Of a stretch of DNA of 64,000 nt, positions 1 to 8,969 are shown one piece after another. This DNA is from Monomorium pharaonis. Lineage: Eukaryota; Arthropoda; Insecta; Hymenoptera; Formicidae. Below the pieces are notes generated by a model. The model saw only the letters and a program-made list of their open reading frames with translations. It was not told the origin of the DNA and did no database searches. The DNA lies in NCBI RefSeq assembly GCF_013373865.1, contig NC_050474.1:9100061-9164060 (forward strand). The letters are read 5' to 3'. The stretch's first letter is position 1, and each line of letters opens with the position of its first letter. The position numbers were made by a program, and so were the translations under genes.

Positions 1-390
1 CGTTAAACTGTCAGTTATATCTTCCGGTAGCGATTTGTTCTTCAGTTTTCTTAGAAGTGGTTTCAAATACTCTCTTGTTTGAGCATATGTGGCGCTATTC
101 ATTTTGCCTTTCGTGCTCATTTTTTCGGCAGTTGATCGGCTGTTTAACTGATTACCCCAAATTTGAACTAAATATTGTACAAATAGGGTAATAACGTTCA
201 TATCGAACTCTTTATCCCCTTTGTTGAGTTTAGTCGACATTTTCTCTATGTCTTCATAAGTGACACCCTCGTTAGGGACGTTTACATCTCCCTTTCCATC
301 GAGATTTTGAGATTTGGAGGAGGTCAGGATCTCGTTAAGATATGCCTGATCTACTTGCTCCATAGCCTCTTGAAAATCATTTCTGAATCC
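1..390 (-). CDS. Prp18: Pre-mRNA-splicing factor 18 (Prp18), exon 3, partial
   Basis: This exon encodes the C-terminal part of the second-step splicing factor Prp18, which acts with the U5 snRNP and Slu7 in 3' splice site joining in the nucleus. The minus strand reads 130 codons without a stop, beginning GFRNDFQEAMEQVDQAYLNE, which aligns with the start of the conserved Prp18 domain. Further in, MNSATYAQTREYLKPL and LPEDITDSLT match the helical Prp18 fold. The acceptor is a TAG at 391-393 after an AT-rich tract. The junction is phase 0 and fits exon 2, which ends EMNK, giving the family-typical EMNKGFRND. The exon runs off the window at base 1, so the rest of the domain lies outside. The family is about 340 residues long; the three exons here cover about the first 245. 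Confidence 0.93.
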
Positions 391-485
391 CTATTGATAA
401 ATTATTGCAATCAAAATTTCCAAACTTTATACTAAACTTGAAATACACAAGTATAGAAACCGTCAATGGTCAAACTTGTGTCTAA

Positions 486-1037
486 TAGCGTTTTCGATTG
501 GGATGCACTGGCTGCACTCAGTGTCAGGAGCGTGTTCGATTGGCAGTGACAATGCGCACTTGGCTAGTGTCACGTGTTCGTTTGACCGCACAACACTCAT
601 GTAGTGCGCACTCAAAGATAATTTGCCAGTTCAGTGCATTGGATGCATGCAGACACCAGTGCATCGTTTTGAATGTTTTGTTTCAAATTCGACAAAATGA
701 GCAATTCGGATTTGGTTCTTTTTAATATTTTGGAGAAATTTTTAGAATCTTCTTCAAGTTCAAGTGAGGAAAAAGAAATAATTACAACTCTCAGAATTAG
801 AAAAATAATTCCAAAAACCACAAATTATGTGGCATGTGTGAAACAAATGGATAATGACACTGTAAGTGTTACATCTTTTTATATAAGTATATAACCTATA
901 CTTTATTTAAAATATAATTGGCATTGAAAATTTCGGCGTGTTCTTTTGTACTTGCACTATTCAGTGCAACCTATTGAACTTGTCCAGTGTTGGTGTGAAC
1001 TGAGTGCGCACTAACTTTTTCCCAATCGAAAACACTA
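486..1037 (+). mobile_element. PIF/Harbinger-like deletion derivative, 552 bp
   Basis: The ends are inverted repeats: TAGCGTTTTCGATTGGGA at 486 and its complement with one mismatch (TAGTGTTTTC...) ending at 1037. TAA flanks both sides (483-485 and 1038-1040), the usual 3-bp target duplication of PIF/Harbinger. Inside, 697-861 reads an acidic, serine-rich peptide beginning MSNSDLVLFNILEKFLES and ending at a GTAAGT donor, which could be the first coding exon of a lost transposase. No DDE domain is present, so the element is non-autonomous. Confidence 0.7.
697..861 (+). pseudogene. Possible first exon of a lost Harbinger-type ORF
   Basis: This short open stretch inside the Harbinger-like element starts at ATG 697 and carries a run of serines and glutamates followed by RIRKIIPKTTNYV. 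It ends just before a strong donor (GTAAGT at 862). The Harbinger transposase N-terminus is often acidic with a basic patch, but no diagnostic motif is present. The assignment rests on the surrounding TIRs. Confidence 0.35.
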
Positions 1038-1040
1038 TAA

Positions 1041-1528
1041 GTAATAAGTAAACTTTAAATAAATTTTAAGTTTGTTAGACGTATTACATTCTGGTTATTT
1101 TTTTAATCCATAAACCGAGGCTGGAAATAATAGGATTACTACAATTACTGAACACTCTTCAAATACAAATAATAATAGCTCAAATTTTCAATATTAGAAA
1201 TAATAAAGATAATTATAATAAGGCAACAAAGAGTAACATAGCGTGATACTTGGCGTGTAACAAATTATTGTATTTATATATTTAATTCGTTTAACATCAT
1301 TTGACAATTTGTATATTTCAATTTTTCTTGCCATTATTATTAGTGACCTTCAATAACAATGTTATAATCCCGTATTTTTTAGTACTGTAAGATAATTGAA
1401 CTGGGAAGACTCTTATTAGTTAAAATTTGGAATTAAAAAGATTCTTATCAAGTAATATACAGCCATAAGATTCTAATCAATTAGAGATTCATAAGCGAAC
1501 GGAATAAAAATAAAAATAGTTGGAATAA
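1041..1528. other. AT-rich intron sequence, nothing recognised
   Basis: There is no ORF of note, no inverted repeat and no RNA-like motif. This may be original intron sequence. Confidence 0.5.
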
Positions 1529-1625
1529 TGTGGCGTAACGATAAGAGTGCTAGCTTGCGGAATCAAGGATTCCCAGTTCAAATCTACCTTAACTTCTTTA
1601 AATTTTTCCGTCGTTTACAGTATGT
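1529..1625 (+). repeat. tRNA-derived SINE head or tRNA-like pseudogene
   Basis: A TGGCGTAACGATAAGAG box at 1531-1547 resembles a Pol III A box. GTTCAAATC at 1576-1584 matches the B-box consensus GWTCRANNC, about 30 nt further on. The sequence lacks a complete cloverleaf and a paired acceptor stem, so a SINE head or decayed tRNA is more likely than a working tRNA gene. The 3' tail was not delimited. Confidence 0.45.
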
Positions 1626-1920
1626 ACAGTATACAATATGTATGTACTGAGTAAGATAGTAAGATATTTTTTCATTTTCCAAATTTAGAAGTGTGGACCA
1701 TCACTAATTATTCCTAGAAATGGATTTTAAATCGATTCTTTTGCATTCAATTTTTTAATTCTTTTTGATCTTACAACTCTGATTAATCCAATCAATCGAT
1801 TCTTGAGACAAAGATTTATCCTATATAAAAGTATAAAATTCATAATAGACGCATTGGGTGATTATTCTGTATATTTTTGTGCATTATGTATTTATATAAA
1901 TGTATCTGGATAGACTCTAA

Positions 1921-2080
1921 TAGCGTTTTCTACCGACCTGAATTAATCACTCTAGGAGCAATTAATGACGTCATAAGGCTAATCACAATCATTCTTCTGA
2001 AGAATGATATAATTGTGATTGGCCAGTTCTAGAGAAAAAGAACTTGAGACGGATCAACTTAGCTCTGGTCAAAAACGCCA
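1921..2080. mobile_element. Harbinger-like MITE, 160 bp
   Basis: It is flanked by TAA on both sides (1918-1920 and 2081-2083). The ends TAGCGTTTTCTACCGACC and (complement of the right end) TGGCGTTTTTGACCAGAG are imperfect TIRs and share TAGCGTTTT with the 486-1037 element. The interior folds back on itself (ATCATTCTTCTGAAGAATGAT near the middle). Confidence 0.65.
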
Positions 2081-2617
2081 TAAGTATATTCATCGATTAT
2101 AAGCATATTGATCAACAATAGAATATCGTAAATAATAAGATTTCATTTTTATTAATTGTATAAAGAGAGACTATCTAGATTATTATTTTTAACTTTTCTA
2201 ACAGCGAATTCGATCGAATGCATTAGTGTACACATTAAAGCTGTCGTATATAAAAAAAATAGACATGTGATATGTGAAATATGTCATTTCTATACTTGAA
2301 TTAACCCTTTAAGTCCGAAACCCAGATCCTGGCGTCATGCTTTTCGTAAGAGAAACTGTCATATTGAATTTTTAAACTTACAAGCGACATTTAGCGAAAT
2401 TTGTCAACAATCACAGCTCTATCTATGAAGGATTAGTGAAACTAACACGATAAATTATATAATTAAATATTGTTAACGTATAAGTAAATATTGTTAATTG
2501 ACGGGTTTTAAGAGCATTCTAAAGCAAACGTGCCAAATATGGTACACTAGGCACTAAAAAATTAAATTGGCCATTTTCAGCTTGTTGAGTGTATGGGTAC
2601 ATTTGTATTTTTCTAGT
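2081..2617. other. Intron sequence without genes
   Basis: AT-rich, with no coding signal. At about 2203 the motif AGCGAATTCGATCGAATGCA resembles a stretch near 48166, so one end of a second Harbinger-like family may be present, but no partner end was found here. Confidence 0.35.
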
Positions 2618-3177
2618 TAGAGTCCCTAGAATACAGAGTCTGGCCATTCCGTAGATTTCTTTCTATTGGTTCAGTTTCACGGGCCCCTCAAAATGGCGGA
2701 AATGGCGGAATTTTTAAAATAAAGAAAAGTCGCATATTAATAAATGTAAAATAATAAATCAGAAAAACGTTTTTATTGCTATAAACTTATTTAAAAATAC
2801 ACGCACATATGTAAATACACAAAAATATGTAATAGAATATAACGTGAAAGTACAACATCCATATATAAAAAAAAAATATATATATATATATATCTTATAC
2901 ATAACGTTTTTAACGAACGGAAGAATGCATTGCCATGGTTTTGCTACCATAATTTTTATTTTTTAAGTTGGTTTTTACACACGATATACGCATTCTATAT
3001 AATATAAAACGTTTCATTATTTTTAATTTTAAATTGTGGCAATCTTTTATTGTGTTACAGTAAACATCTTTCATTTTTTCCAAATAAAAACGAAGAAAAT
3101 TGCATTTTGTATTTTTTAAATATGATATGTATAAACAAATAATTATTTCCATCTTGAGAAAATAATTAAACGTTTCC

Positions 3178-4767
3178 TCATTGACGAAAAATAGTGTTTT
3201 TACGGAAGCATTTCAAAAGAACTAATTTTGCATATTTTTTATGAAAATAATGTTTTGATCCAATAGAATATAAACATTCAGAACACGTTTTTGTGCATTT
3301 AACAATACTTGTGATAATGTAACCTGCTATACTGTACAATATATTCATTTCAATATTGTCGAATTGAATGTTGTTGTTAAGATTAATAGAAATTACTTTT
3401 TCACATTGTTTAGACTGTATAATTGTTGTCGGATTATCTAGAAAATCGCCAATTATTTCACCATCATCTTCATCATAATTTGAAGTACGTAGTGATTTCA
3501 TATATTTTGATATTGTAAGAAGTTTTAGATTCTGCTTAAACTGTAATGCGTTTGGAATTGCATGTCTTGCTCTTATAGCAGAAAAAACGTTTTCAACACA
3601 ATCCTGTGTTAATCGACCAGTTAATACGTATAAAAATTCCCGTTTATGTATTAAATATTTCGTCAATTCAATAATAGAACTTGTGGTAATCATAATACCA
3701 TTTTGCACAGGCTTAAATTTGGGTTGATAACCAATTTTTATTTCTCTAAATAATTTTATAATAGATTCGAGAAATGCTATAGAGCAGTGCTTGAGCTTAG
3801 TTGCCCTTTTCGAGCCGATTCCCGAACGCGCCGCCTCCTATGCCCCCACTACCGCGCGCGGCCTTGATGGCCGAGCCGCCGATCTCGCCCGTACGCTTTG
3901 TCTCAGGAGCAGCTCTGTATAAGAAATGGTGCCCTGCACCACAAAATTCATTAAAATTACTTTAAGTAAATAATTTTTGTTTTTATAAACAAAAAAGTAC
4001 TAACTTTTTTATTACTAATTTATTTCATGTATATGTAGTATAACAATATGTAAAAACATAATATATAAATTAGAATTTTGACAATAGTTTAATTTCCACA
4101 TCACTCGTGAGGTATTATTATTGATGCTTTTTTTTAAGTGGTTTTCTCAGTAGGCCTAATCCACTAAAAGATGAAATATAATATATAGCTTGGCATTCTT
4201 CTAATCTTTTCCTGTCGTTTTTATATATCTTACAATATATAAAATTTTGTTTTCCTGCCAAGCTGTATATTATATTTTATCTTTTAGTGGATTAGGCCCA
4301 CTGAGGAAACCACTTTAAAAAAAACGCATTAATAATAGTTTTCCACCTCACGGGTGATGTTACACGGATATTGTCAAAATTCTAATTTACATATTACGTT
4401 TTTACATATTGTTATACTACATAAAATAAATTAGTAATAAAAAAGTTAGTACTTTTTTGTTTATAAAAACAAAAATTATTTACTTAGAGTAATTTTAATG
4501 AATTTTGTGGTGCAGGGCACCATTTCTTATACAGAGCTGCTCCTGAGACAAAGCGTACGGGCGAGATCGGCGGCTCGGCCGTCAAGGCCGCGCGCGGTAG
4601 TGGGGGCATAGGAGGCGGCGCGTTCGGGAATCGACTCGAAAAGGGCAACTAGGCTCAAGCACTGCTATAGAGTCATTGAATTGTTTCTCTTTTTTTGCAT
4701 CACCTGCTTGTTTGCTTAACGCAAGTTTTGGCGTCCTTGCAGTTATTAATGTAAACCATTTAAACAT
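3178..4767 (-). pseudogene. P-element-type transposase (THAP9-like), C-terminal fragment, split by insertion
   Basis: The fragment contains the conserved P/THAP9 stretch LTGRLTQDCVENVFSAIRAR followed by the downstream helical region and a cysteine cluster near the end (CTKTCSECLYSIGSKHYFHKK). It normally belongs to a nuclear DNA transposase of about 750-900 residues. Here the N-terminal THAP zinc finger, the GTP-binding region and most of the catalytic core are missing. A hAT foldback plus one 8-bp target copy (888 bp, a multiple of three) sits between codons for ...NDSIA and FLESIIK.... The frame is the same on both sides, so the insertion interrupted an otherwise open coding stretch. It cannot encode a working transposase. 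Confidence 0.8.
3785..4664. mobile_element. Foldback hAT element, 880 bp, nested in the P element
   Basis: The element begins CAGTGCTTGAGC and ends with the exact complement. The 8-bp duplication CTATAGAG lies outside (3777-3784 and 4665-4672), as expected for hAT. The two halves are long inverted copies meeting near 4220: a GC-rich terminal part, then AT-rich sequence, then the motif AGTAGGCCTAATCCACT. That motif and the general layout recur at 61829-62045 next to hAT transposase coding, so this looks like a hairpin derivative of that family. Confidence 0.85.
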
Positions 4768-4962
4768 ACATTCAATAAAAAGTGCTTAATTAAATTAACT
4801 TTATATATATTATGTATTTACCTTTTTACAACCAAAAAAAGTTAAGAAAATACGTGGAATTCCTGAAATCACTGACAATCACAGTTATAGGTTTGTTTTT
4901 TATTCCTGCACATACGCCATTTTGAGGGGCTATTGGCCAGACTCTGTATTCTAGGGACTCTA

Positions 4963-5373
4963 TTTCTAGTAAACATGAAGAGCCATCTGTATTGCGTTTG
5001 GAGTGACTGCGAGTTACGATTGATGCGTGTGCGTTTTTCCTTTCTTTGTTTCTTTATGTCTTTGTCTTATTCAGGTTCTTTTTGAGCCAGTCGCGTTTCG
5101 ATCTGTACCCAAGCATGTTGTAATAAGCTACGGAAGTAATTGTCTCAAGAATAATAAATTATTATAAGGGAATATATATTGACTATTCATTTATTTTTCT
5201 CAACACAGCTAAAACACACTAACATTACACCGTGCTTCTCTGTGTAACATTGTTGGAACAATTAGAACTCTAGATTTAATTGGCAAACAATAATAATATT
5301 GATACTAATAAGCATCAGAAAATATTGTTATTAAAATAGATATTATAAATTATTATATTACATGTATGTTATA
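4963..5373. other. Intron sequence, nothing recognised
   Basis: No ORF, TIR or RNA signal was found between the P-element target duplication and the next palindrome. Confidence 0.45.
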
Positions 5374-5669
5374 GTATCACATGTTAAATATATAATTTCT
5401 TTGAAAATTATAAAACTGACATATTTTACATGCTTGTACTCACCTTTTTTTCACCATGTCGAGCAGTGTAACACTGTCACAGTTAGAACACTTTATGTTG
5501 TGTTACACTGCGTCACCTTATAGTCGGAGAGCTCGTGTAACACAACATAAAGTGTTCCAACTGTGACAGTGTTACACTGCTCGACATGGTGAAAAAAAGG
5601 TGAGTACAAGCATGTAAAATATGTCAGTTTAATAATTTTCAAAGAAATTTTATATTTAACATGTGATAC
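5374..5669. repeat. Palindromic MITE, arms about 132 bp
   Basis: The two arms (about 5374-5508 and 5535-5669) are near-perfect inverted copies, for example GTCGAGCAGTGTAACACTGT near 5458 and its complement near 5566. They surround a short GC-richer centre at about 5510-5533. The outer end is GTATCACATGTTAAA with its complement. The family was not identified. Confidence 0.75.
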
Positions 5670-6375
5670 GTGAAAAAAAATAGCAAAAGTTTTGTAAAGG
5701 CTGATATTTTAATATTTAATTATATTTACGGTAAAAATCAATATACTACAGTCAGCAAGTCAGGTGTCGAGACACCTGTCGTTGATGTGCTTTTAATTAT
5801 GTAGAAAAGACAAGTCTCATAAAAGTATTTTGAAAAAGTTGAAAATGTAGAAGTAGCTTTTGCAATAAAAATGTACAAAAAATTCGTTAGACAATGGAAG
5901 GATAGAACGCAACGCGTCAGCACCATCACAACTGTATAGTAAAAATAGTCAGTGAAAATGATTTGAAAAAGCTGAAGCTTAGTATAATGTTAATTTATTA
6001 AATATAATTTATAAAAAAGTCAGATCTCGTTTAGCTAGAATGCCGTCAGCAATCGATAGAAAAAAAAATTTTAAGCGAGCACGGTTATACGATCACCAGT
6101 CAAGATTTATTTTTTCATCTCTAATATTTAATTAAACAGATAATAACAAAAAGAAAATATTATTAATAAAATAAAATAAAATTCTAATAAAAATATCAAT
6201 TAAAAACTTACAAATTATACATTAAAATAAAAATTTAATAAAAAATATAATATTTAATTTTTTTAACTAAAATACAAACTTTTTCTTTGCTAATGTGGCC
6301 AGATAAGTACATGGCCGATAAGTATATGAAAATCTACGCTCAGATTTGAAACTTTGCTGTACTCGAGTGTAATAC
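5670..6375. other. AT-rich intron sequence without genes
   Basis: The short minus-strand ORF at 5738-5929 shows no domain or motif. The rest is A/T homopolymer-rich. Confidence 0.4.
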
Positions 6376-6539
6376 TAAGGCCAATATTCGTAATCCAATC
6401 ATATATTTAAAATTCCAATTTAAGATTGTCTTAGGATTATCTTTAGATACTTTGTGGGCAATGAAGTGGTCCGTACAGTATCTAAAGATAAACTTAAGAC
6501 GAATTTAAATATATGATGGGACTATAAATATCGACCTAA
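6376..6539. repeat. Diverged inverted-repeat element, about 164 bp
   Basis: The left end TAAGGCCAATATTCGTAATC and the complement of the right end TAGGTCGATATTTATAGTCC are imperfect TIRs, and both continue into ATCATATATTTAAA. The inner arms (GTATCTAAAGATAA and complement) also pair. This MITE lies just upstream of the bacterial insert. Confidence 0.6.
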
Positions 6540-6680
6540 ATTTCTCCAGTCTTAAAAACCGCGGTTACTTTTTTATTTGTTACTATACTTGGGTGTTTTG
6601 AAACGAGTAGATGCGATGACAGACCAAAAAGAGCGTTAGGTCATGATTGTCGGTGTTAGAGGATACTTTGTTAGAGGAGC

Positions 6681-7343
6681 GTGTTCTCAATATTTCAAAA
6701 TATAGTGCAAGGAACTAGTCTTATCTGTGGGCATGTTAAATTAGAAAGCGATAAAGAATGGAATAAATTCTTTAAGTTACAGAATAATCCCTTTACCAAT
6801 ACACAAATCAAGAATCCTTTTTCTCCGAAGAAAGGAGAATCTCACTATCATGACAAAGAGATCGTAGGCAAAATTGCTGACTAAATTAAAGCAGAGATAT
6901 CTAAGAGTATAGAAAATAGTACCATAGAGTTCATAATGATAAAAGAAGCCAAAAGGGAAGAGAATGTTGTTTACTCTTCTGTGAGAGTTGCGTTGAATGA
7001 TAATAAAGCAGATATAGCTAAACTTCTGAGTGGTAATATATGTAAAAAGTACAGTGTAAAAACAATTACGTTTTGTCATCCTAATCAAGAAAAAAAGAGA
7101 GGTGCATGTTGCTATATTAATGATAATAGGGAAAGAGTTTATGAAATAATTAGTGGATTGTCTGAAATGACCTTAAAGTGGTATGTTGATGGAAAAGAAT
7201 GTAAAATTAATATTGACAATAAGAACGGTGTAAGGCTTCTTGAAAGCAACGGTGTTACTGAAGAACAGTTACGCGCAAATAAAGAAGTAAAAGTAGGCAA
7301 GAGATGTGAACCAAAATCTTTGTATGAAGCATTAGCATCATAA
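6681..7343 (+). pseudogene. Bacterial hypothetical gene broken by one in-frame stop
   Basis: Two open stretches, 6681-6884 and 6936-7343, lie in the same frame. They are separated by a single TAA at 6882-6884, with clean codons on both sides (KIAD, then IKAEISKSIENS). Together they would encode about 220 residues ending GKRCEPKSLYEALAS. The composition is lysine- and asparagine-rich, as in AT-rich Rickettsiales. No domain was recognised. The true 5' end is unclear: the frame opens after a TAG at 6672-6674 and the first candidate start is a GTG, so the gene may be truncated at the insert edge. The downstream Wolbachia-style repeats support a Wolbachia origin. A working two-gene arrangement is less likely than one gene with a nonsense mutation. 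Confidence 0.55.
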
Positions 7344-7354
7344 TTGCAACAAAA

Positions 7355-7600
7355 AAGCTCTAAATCAATTAAAGTTTTGCAGCAGCCTTCAGGTGTGACA
7401 GGATGTCGATATACCACAACACCAAGCTCCTGCTGCTCAAGCCAAGTAGGTGAAATTTCAACCAAATTCCAATGGTAATAGGACAAATCAAAGGTACCGT
7501 TTTGCCAGTCAACAATGTTGTCATTCCAGTACCTCCCTTTCTTGTCATCCGAGTAGCGGACACTGGGATCCAGCCTTTCCATAATAATTAAATATTGTGT
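7355..7600 (-). repeat. Wolbachia-type intergenic repeat with open frame
   Basis: Read on the minus strand this starts near 7582 and contains a long open stretch including DLSYYHWNLVEISPTWLEQQ. I recall this intergenic repeat from Wolbachia genomes, where pieces of it are often mis-called as small proteins. The ends CTGGATCCCAGTGTCCGCTA and GGATGACAAG belong to the same repeat class. The frame runs on past the repeat into the 3' end of the neighbouring gene and is not thought to be a real protein. Confidence 0.6.
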
Positions 7601-7639
7601 GTTTTAAATTAAGATTAGCTACTTTCTATGTTCACAAAA

Positions 7640-7760
7640 TTAGTTTGCTTGCTTACAAGCAAACTTTCCTGGATTCCAGCGTCACGCGCTAGAATGACAG
7701 GTCTGTGTGCATCCAAGTGCCCCCTCCTGTCATTCAAGTAGCTGATACTGAGATCAGGAC
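7640..7760. repeat. Short Wolbachia-type repeats
   Basis: Two signature stretches are present: GGATTCCAGCGTCACGCGCT with the following AGAATGACAG, and CCTGTCATTCAAGTAGCTGA followed by TACTGAGATCAGG. Such 'ggaTcCagtgtca...tgggatgacA' units are common between Wolbachia genes. There is no coding capacity. Confidence 0.6.
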
Positions 7761-7984
7761 ACTACCTTAGCAATAAATATTTAAAAAATTTACTAAATAA
7801 AAAAAAAGCAAAAGAAGCCCCGTGATGGCTAGTTATTTACTTTTGTGTCGAAATATTGGCATTTCTTCATCCTAAACGCTTAATAAGTGCGACTTAGCTG
7901 CTTTTTAATGCAACTAACCTTGGCCATAAACATTTAAGAAATTCACTAAGCAGAAAAAAAGGCAAAAAAAACTCCGTGTAGCTA
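7760..7984. repeat. Direct-repeat pair left of the insertion sequence
   Basis: A stretch of about 66 bp near 7760-7830 (CCTTAGCAATAAATATTTAA...GTGATGGCT) recurs, diverged, near 7918-7984 (CCTTGGCCATAAACATTTAA...GTGTAGCT). The second copy ends exactly where the IS element begins. The segment between them contains GCTTAATAAGTGCGACTTAG, also familiar from Wolbachia intergenic DNA. Confidence 0.5.
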
Positions 7985-8802
7985 GGCTCTGTGGACAAAA
8001 AATAAAAAAGAGAAGAAAAAAGAGGTAGTTTAACCTAACAAACACAAAAACGGAGAAACTACCGAATGAAATTTTATATAAAAGAAAGAAATTGGGAACA
8101 AATTTTAAAGTTCATAAAAGGCGTAAAAGAAATGCATAGCAAAGATGAAAAACGTTTAAGAGTATTCATAGAAGCAGTATGGTACATAGCGCGAAGTGGT
8201 TGTCAGTAGCAACTTTTGCCAAAGATTTATGGTAATTACAGAAGTATACATAAGCGATTTAAAAGATGGTGTGAAAAAAATGTTTGGGCAAAGTTACTCG
8301 AGTATATCAAACAAGAACCAGATTTAGAAGTTGCCATAATCACGGTACAATTATCCGAGCCCATCCATGTTCAGCTGGTTATAAAAAGCACTCCCAGGAT
8401 CAAGAGGCTTTAGGACGCAATAAAGGAGGTTTTACAACTAAATTTCATGCTCTTGTTGATGCGCTTGGAAACCCGCTAAAATTCATACTTACACCTGGCC
8501 AAAGGAATGAAATCACGCAAGCACAGGCTTTAACTGACAATATCTACAACTTCACTGTAGTGGCCGATAAGGGCTACGATAGCAATACTTTTATTGCAAA
8601 CCTTGAAAGCAAGGGATGCGCAGTAGTTATTCCTCCGAGACGAAACCGAAAAGTGCGGAAACATTACAATAGAGTGCCTCTTCGGCAAAATTAAGAACGG
8701 CGTATTTTTTCCAGATTCGATAAAACGGCTGAGGTTTTTATGGGTTTTCTAAATTTTGTCGGGGCTCTCGTATGGCTTCTCTAAAATTTTGTCCACAGCG
8801 CC
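7985..8802 (+). mobile_element. IS5-family insertion sequence, decayed, 818 bp
   Basis: The left end GGCTCTGTGGACAAA (7985) and the complement of the right end GGCGCTGTGGACAAAATTTT (ending 8802) form imperfect TIRs. TA lies on both sides (7983-7984 and 8803-8804). The length and the frameshifted DDE transposase inside fit the IS5 family as found in Rickettsia and Wolbachia (ISRpe1-like). It cannot now make an intact transposase. Confidence 0.8.
8066..8784 (+). pseudogene. IS5-family transposase, nonsense and frameshift mutated
   Basis: The frame starts at ATG 8066 (MKFYIKERNWEQILKFIKG). It reaches an in-frame TAG at 8207-8209, where the family normally has tryptophan (GCQW), then continues as LPKIYGNYRSIHKRFKRWC. 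A shift near 8330 moves the reading to another frame holding the catalytic region: TIIRAHPCSAGYKK, KGGFTTKFHALVDALGNPLK, ADKGYDS. A last shift near 8670 leads to the C-terminus, ending VWLL at 8784. DDE residues can be placed in the IRAHPC and ADKGYD blocks. Some IS5 members use a programmed frameshift, but the nonsense codon and second shift mark this copy as dead. Confidence 0.82.
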
Positions 8803-8969
8803 TAGAAAATCGCCACTTTCCTAAAGTGTGGATTATGCTTTCAATCCGATGTTAAGGCGGATGGAACTTAACCACAATTTCATAACTTTCGGATCGCACG
8901 AGAAGCGTTCATTTTGGAATGTGTTGGTCTACTGTGTAAGATCATCTATATTTTCTTATTTTGTTTTCT
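8803..8969. other. Spacer between IS and repeat gene
   Basis: The small plus-strand frame 8828-9019 overlaps the end of the minus-strand gene and shows no motif. The 3' end of the repeat gene lies at 8970. Confidence 0.35.

Larger units (their letters stand above)
2618..4962 (-). mobile_element. P-superfamily DNA transposon, internally deleted, with nested hAT element
   Basis: The ends are perfect 29-bp terminal inverted repeats (2618-2646 and 4934-4962, starting TAGAGTCCCTAG). The 8-bp duplication TTTCTAGT lies directly outside (2610-2617 and 4963-4970). An 8-bp target duplication with roughly 30-bp TIRs is characteristic of P elements. A subterminal inverted repeat (GCCCCTCAAAATGGCG near 2682, complement near 4915) supports the same boundaries. 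The interior carries only the C-terminal part of the transposase on the minus strand, so this is a deletion derivative. Its coding region is further split by an 880-bp foldback at 3785-4664. Confidence 0.85.

Noticed and set aside
1529..1625. Functional tRNA gene
   Set aside because: Only A- and B-box-like motifs are present. There is no paired acceptor stem or clear anticodon arm.
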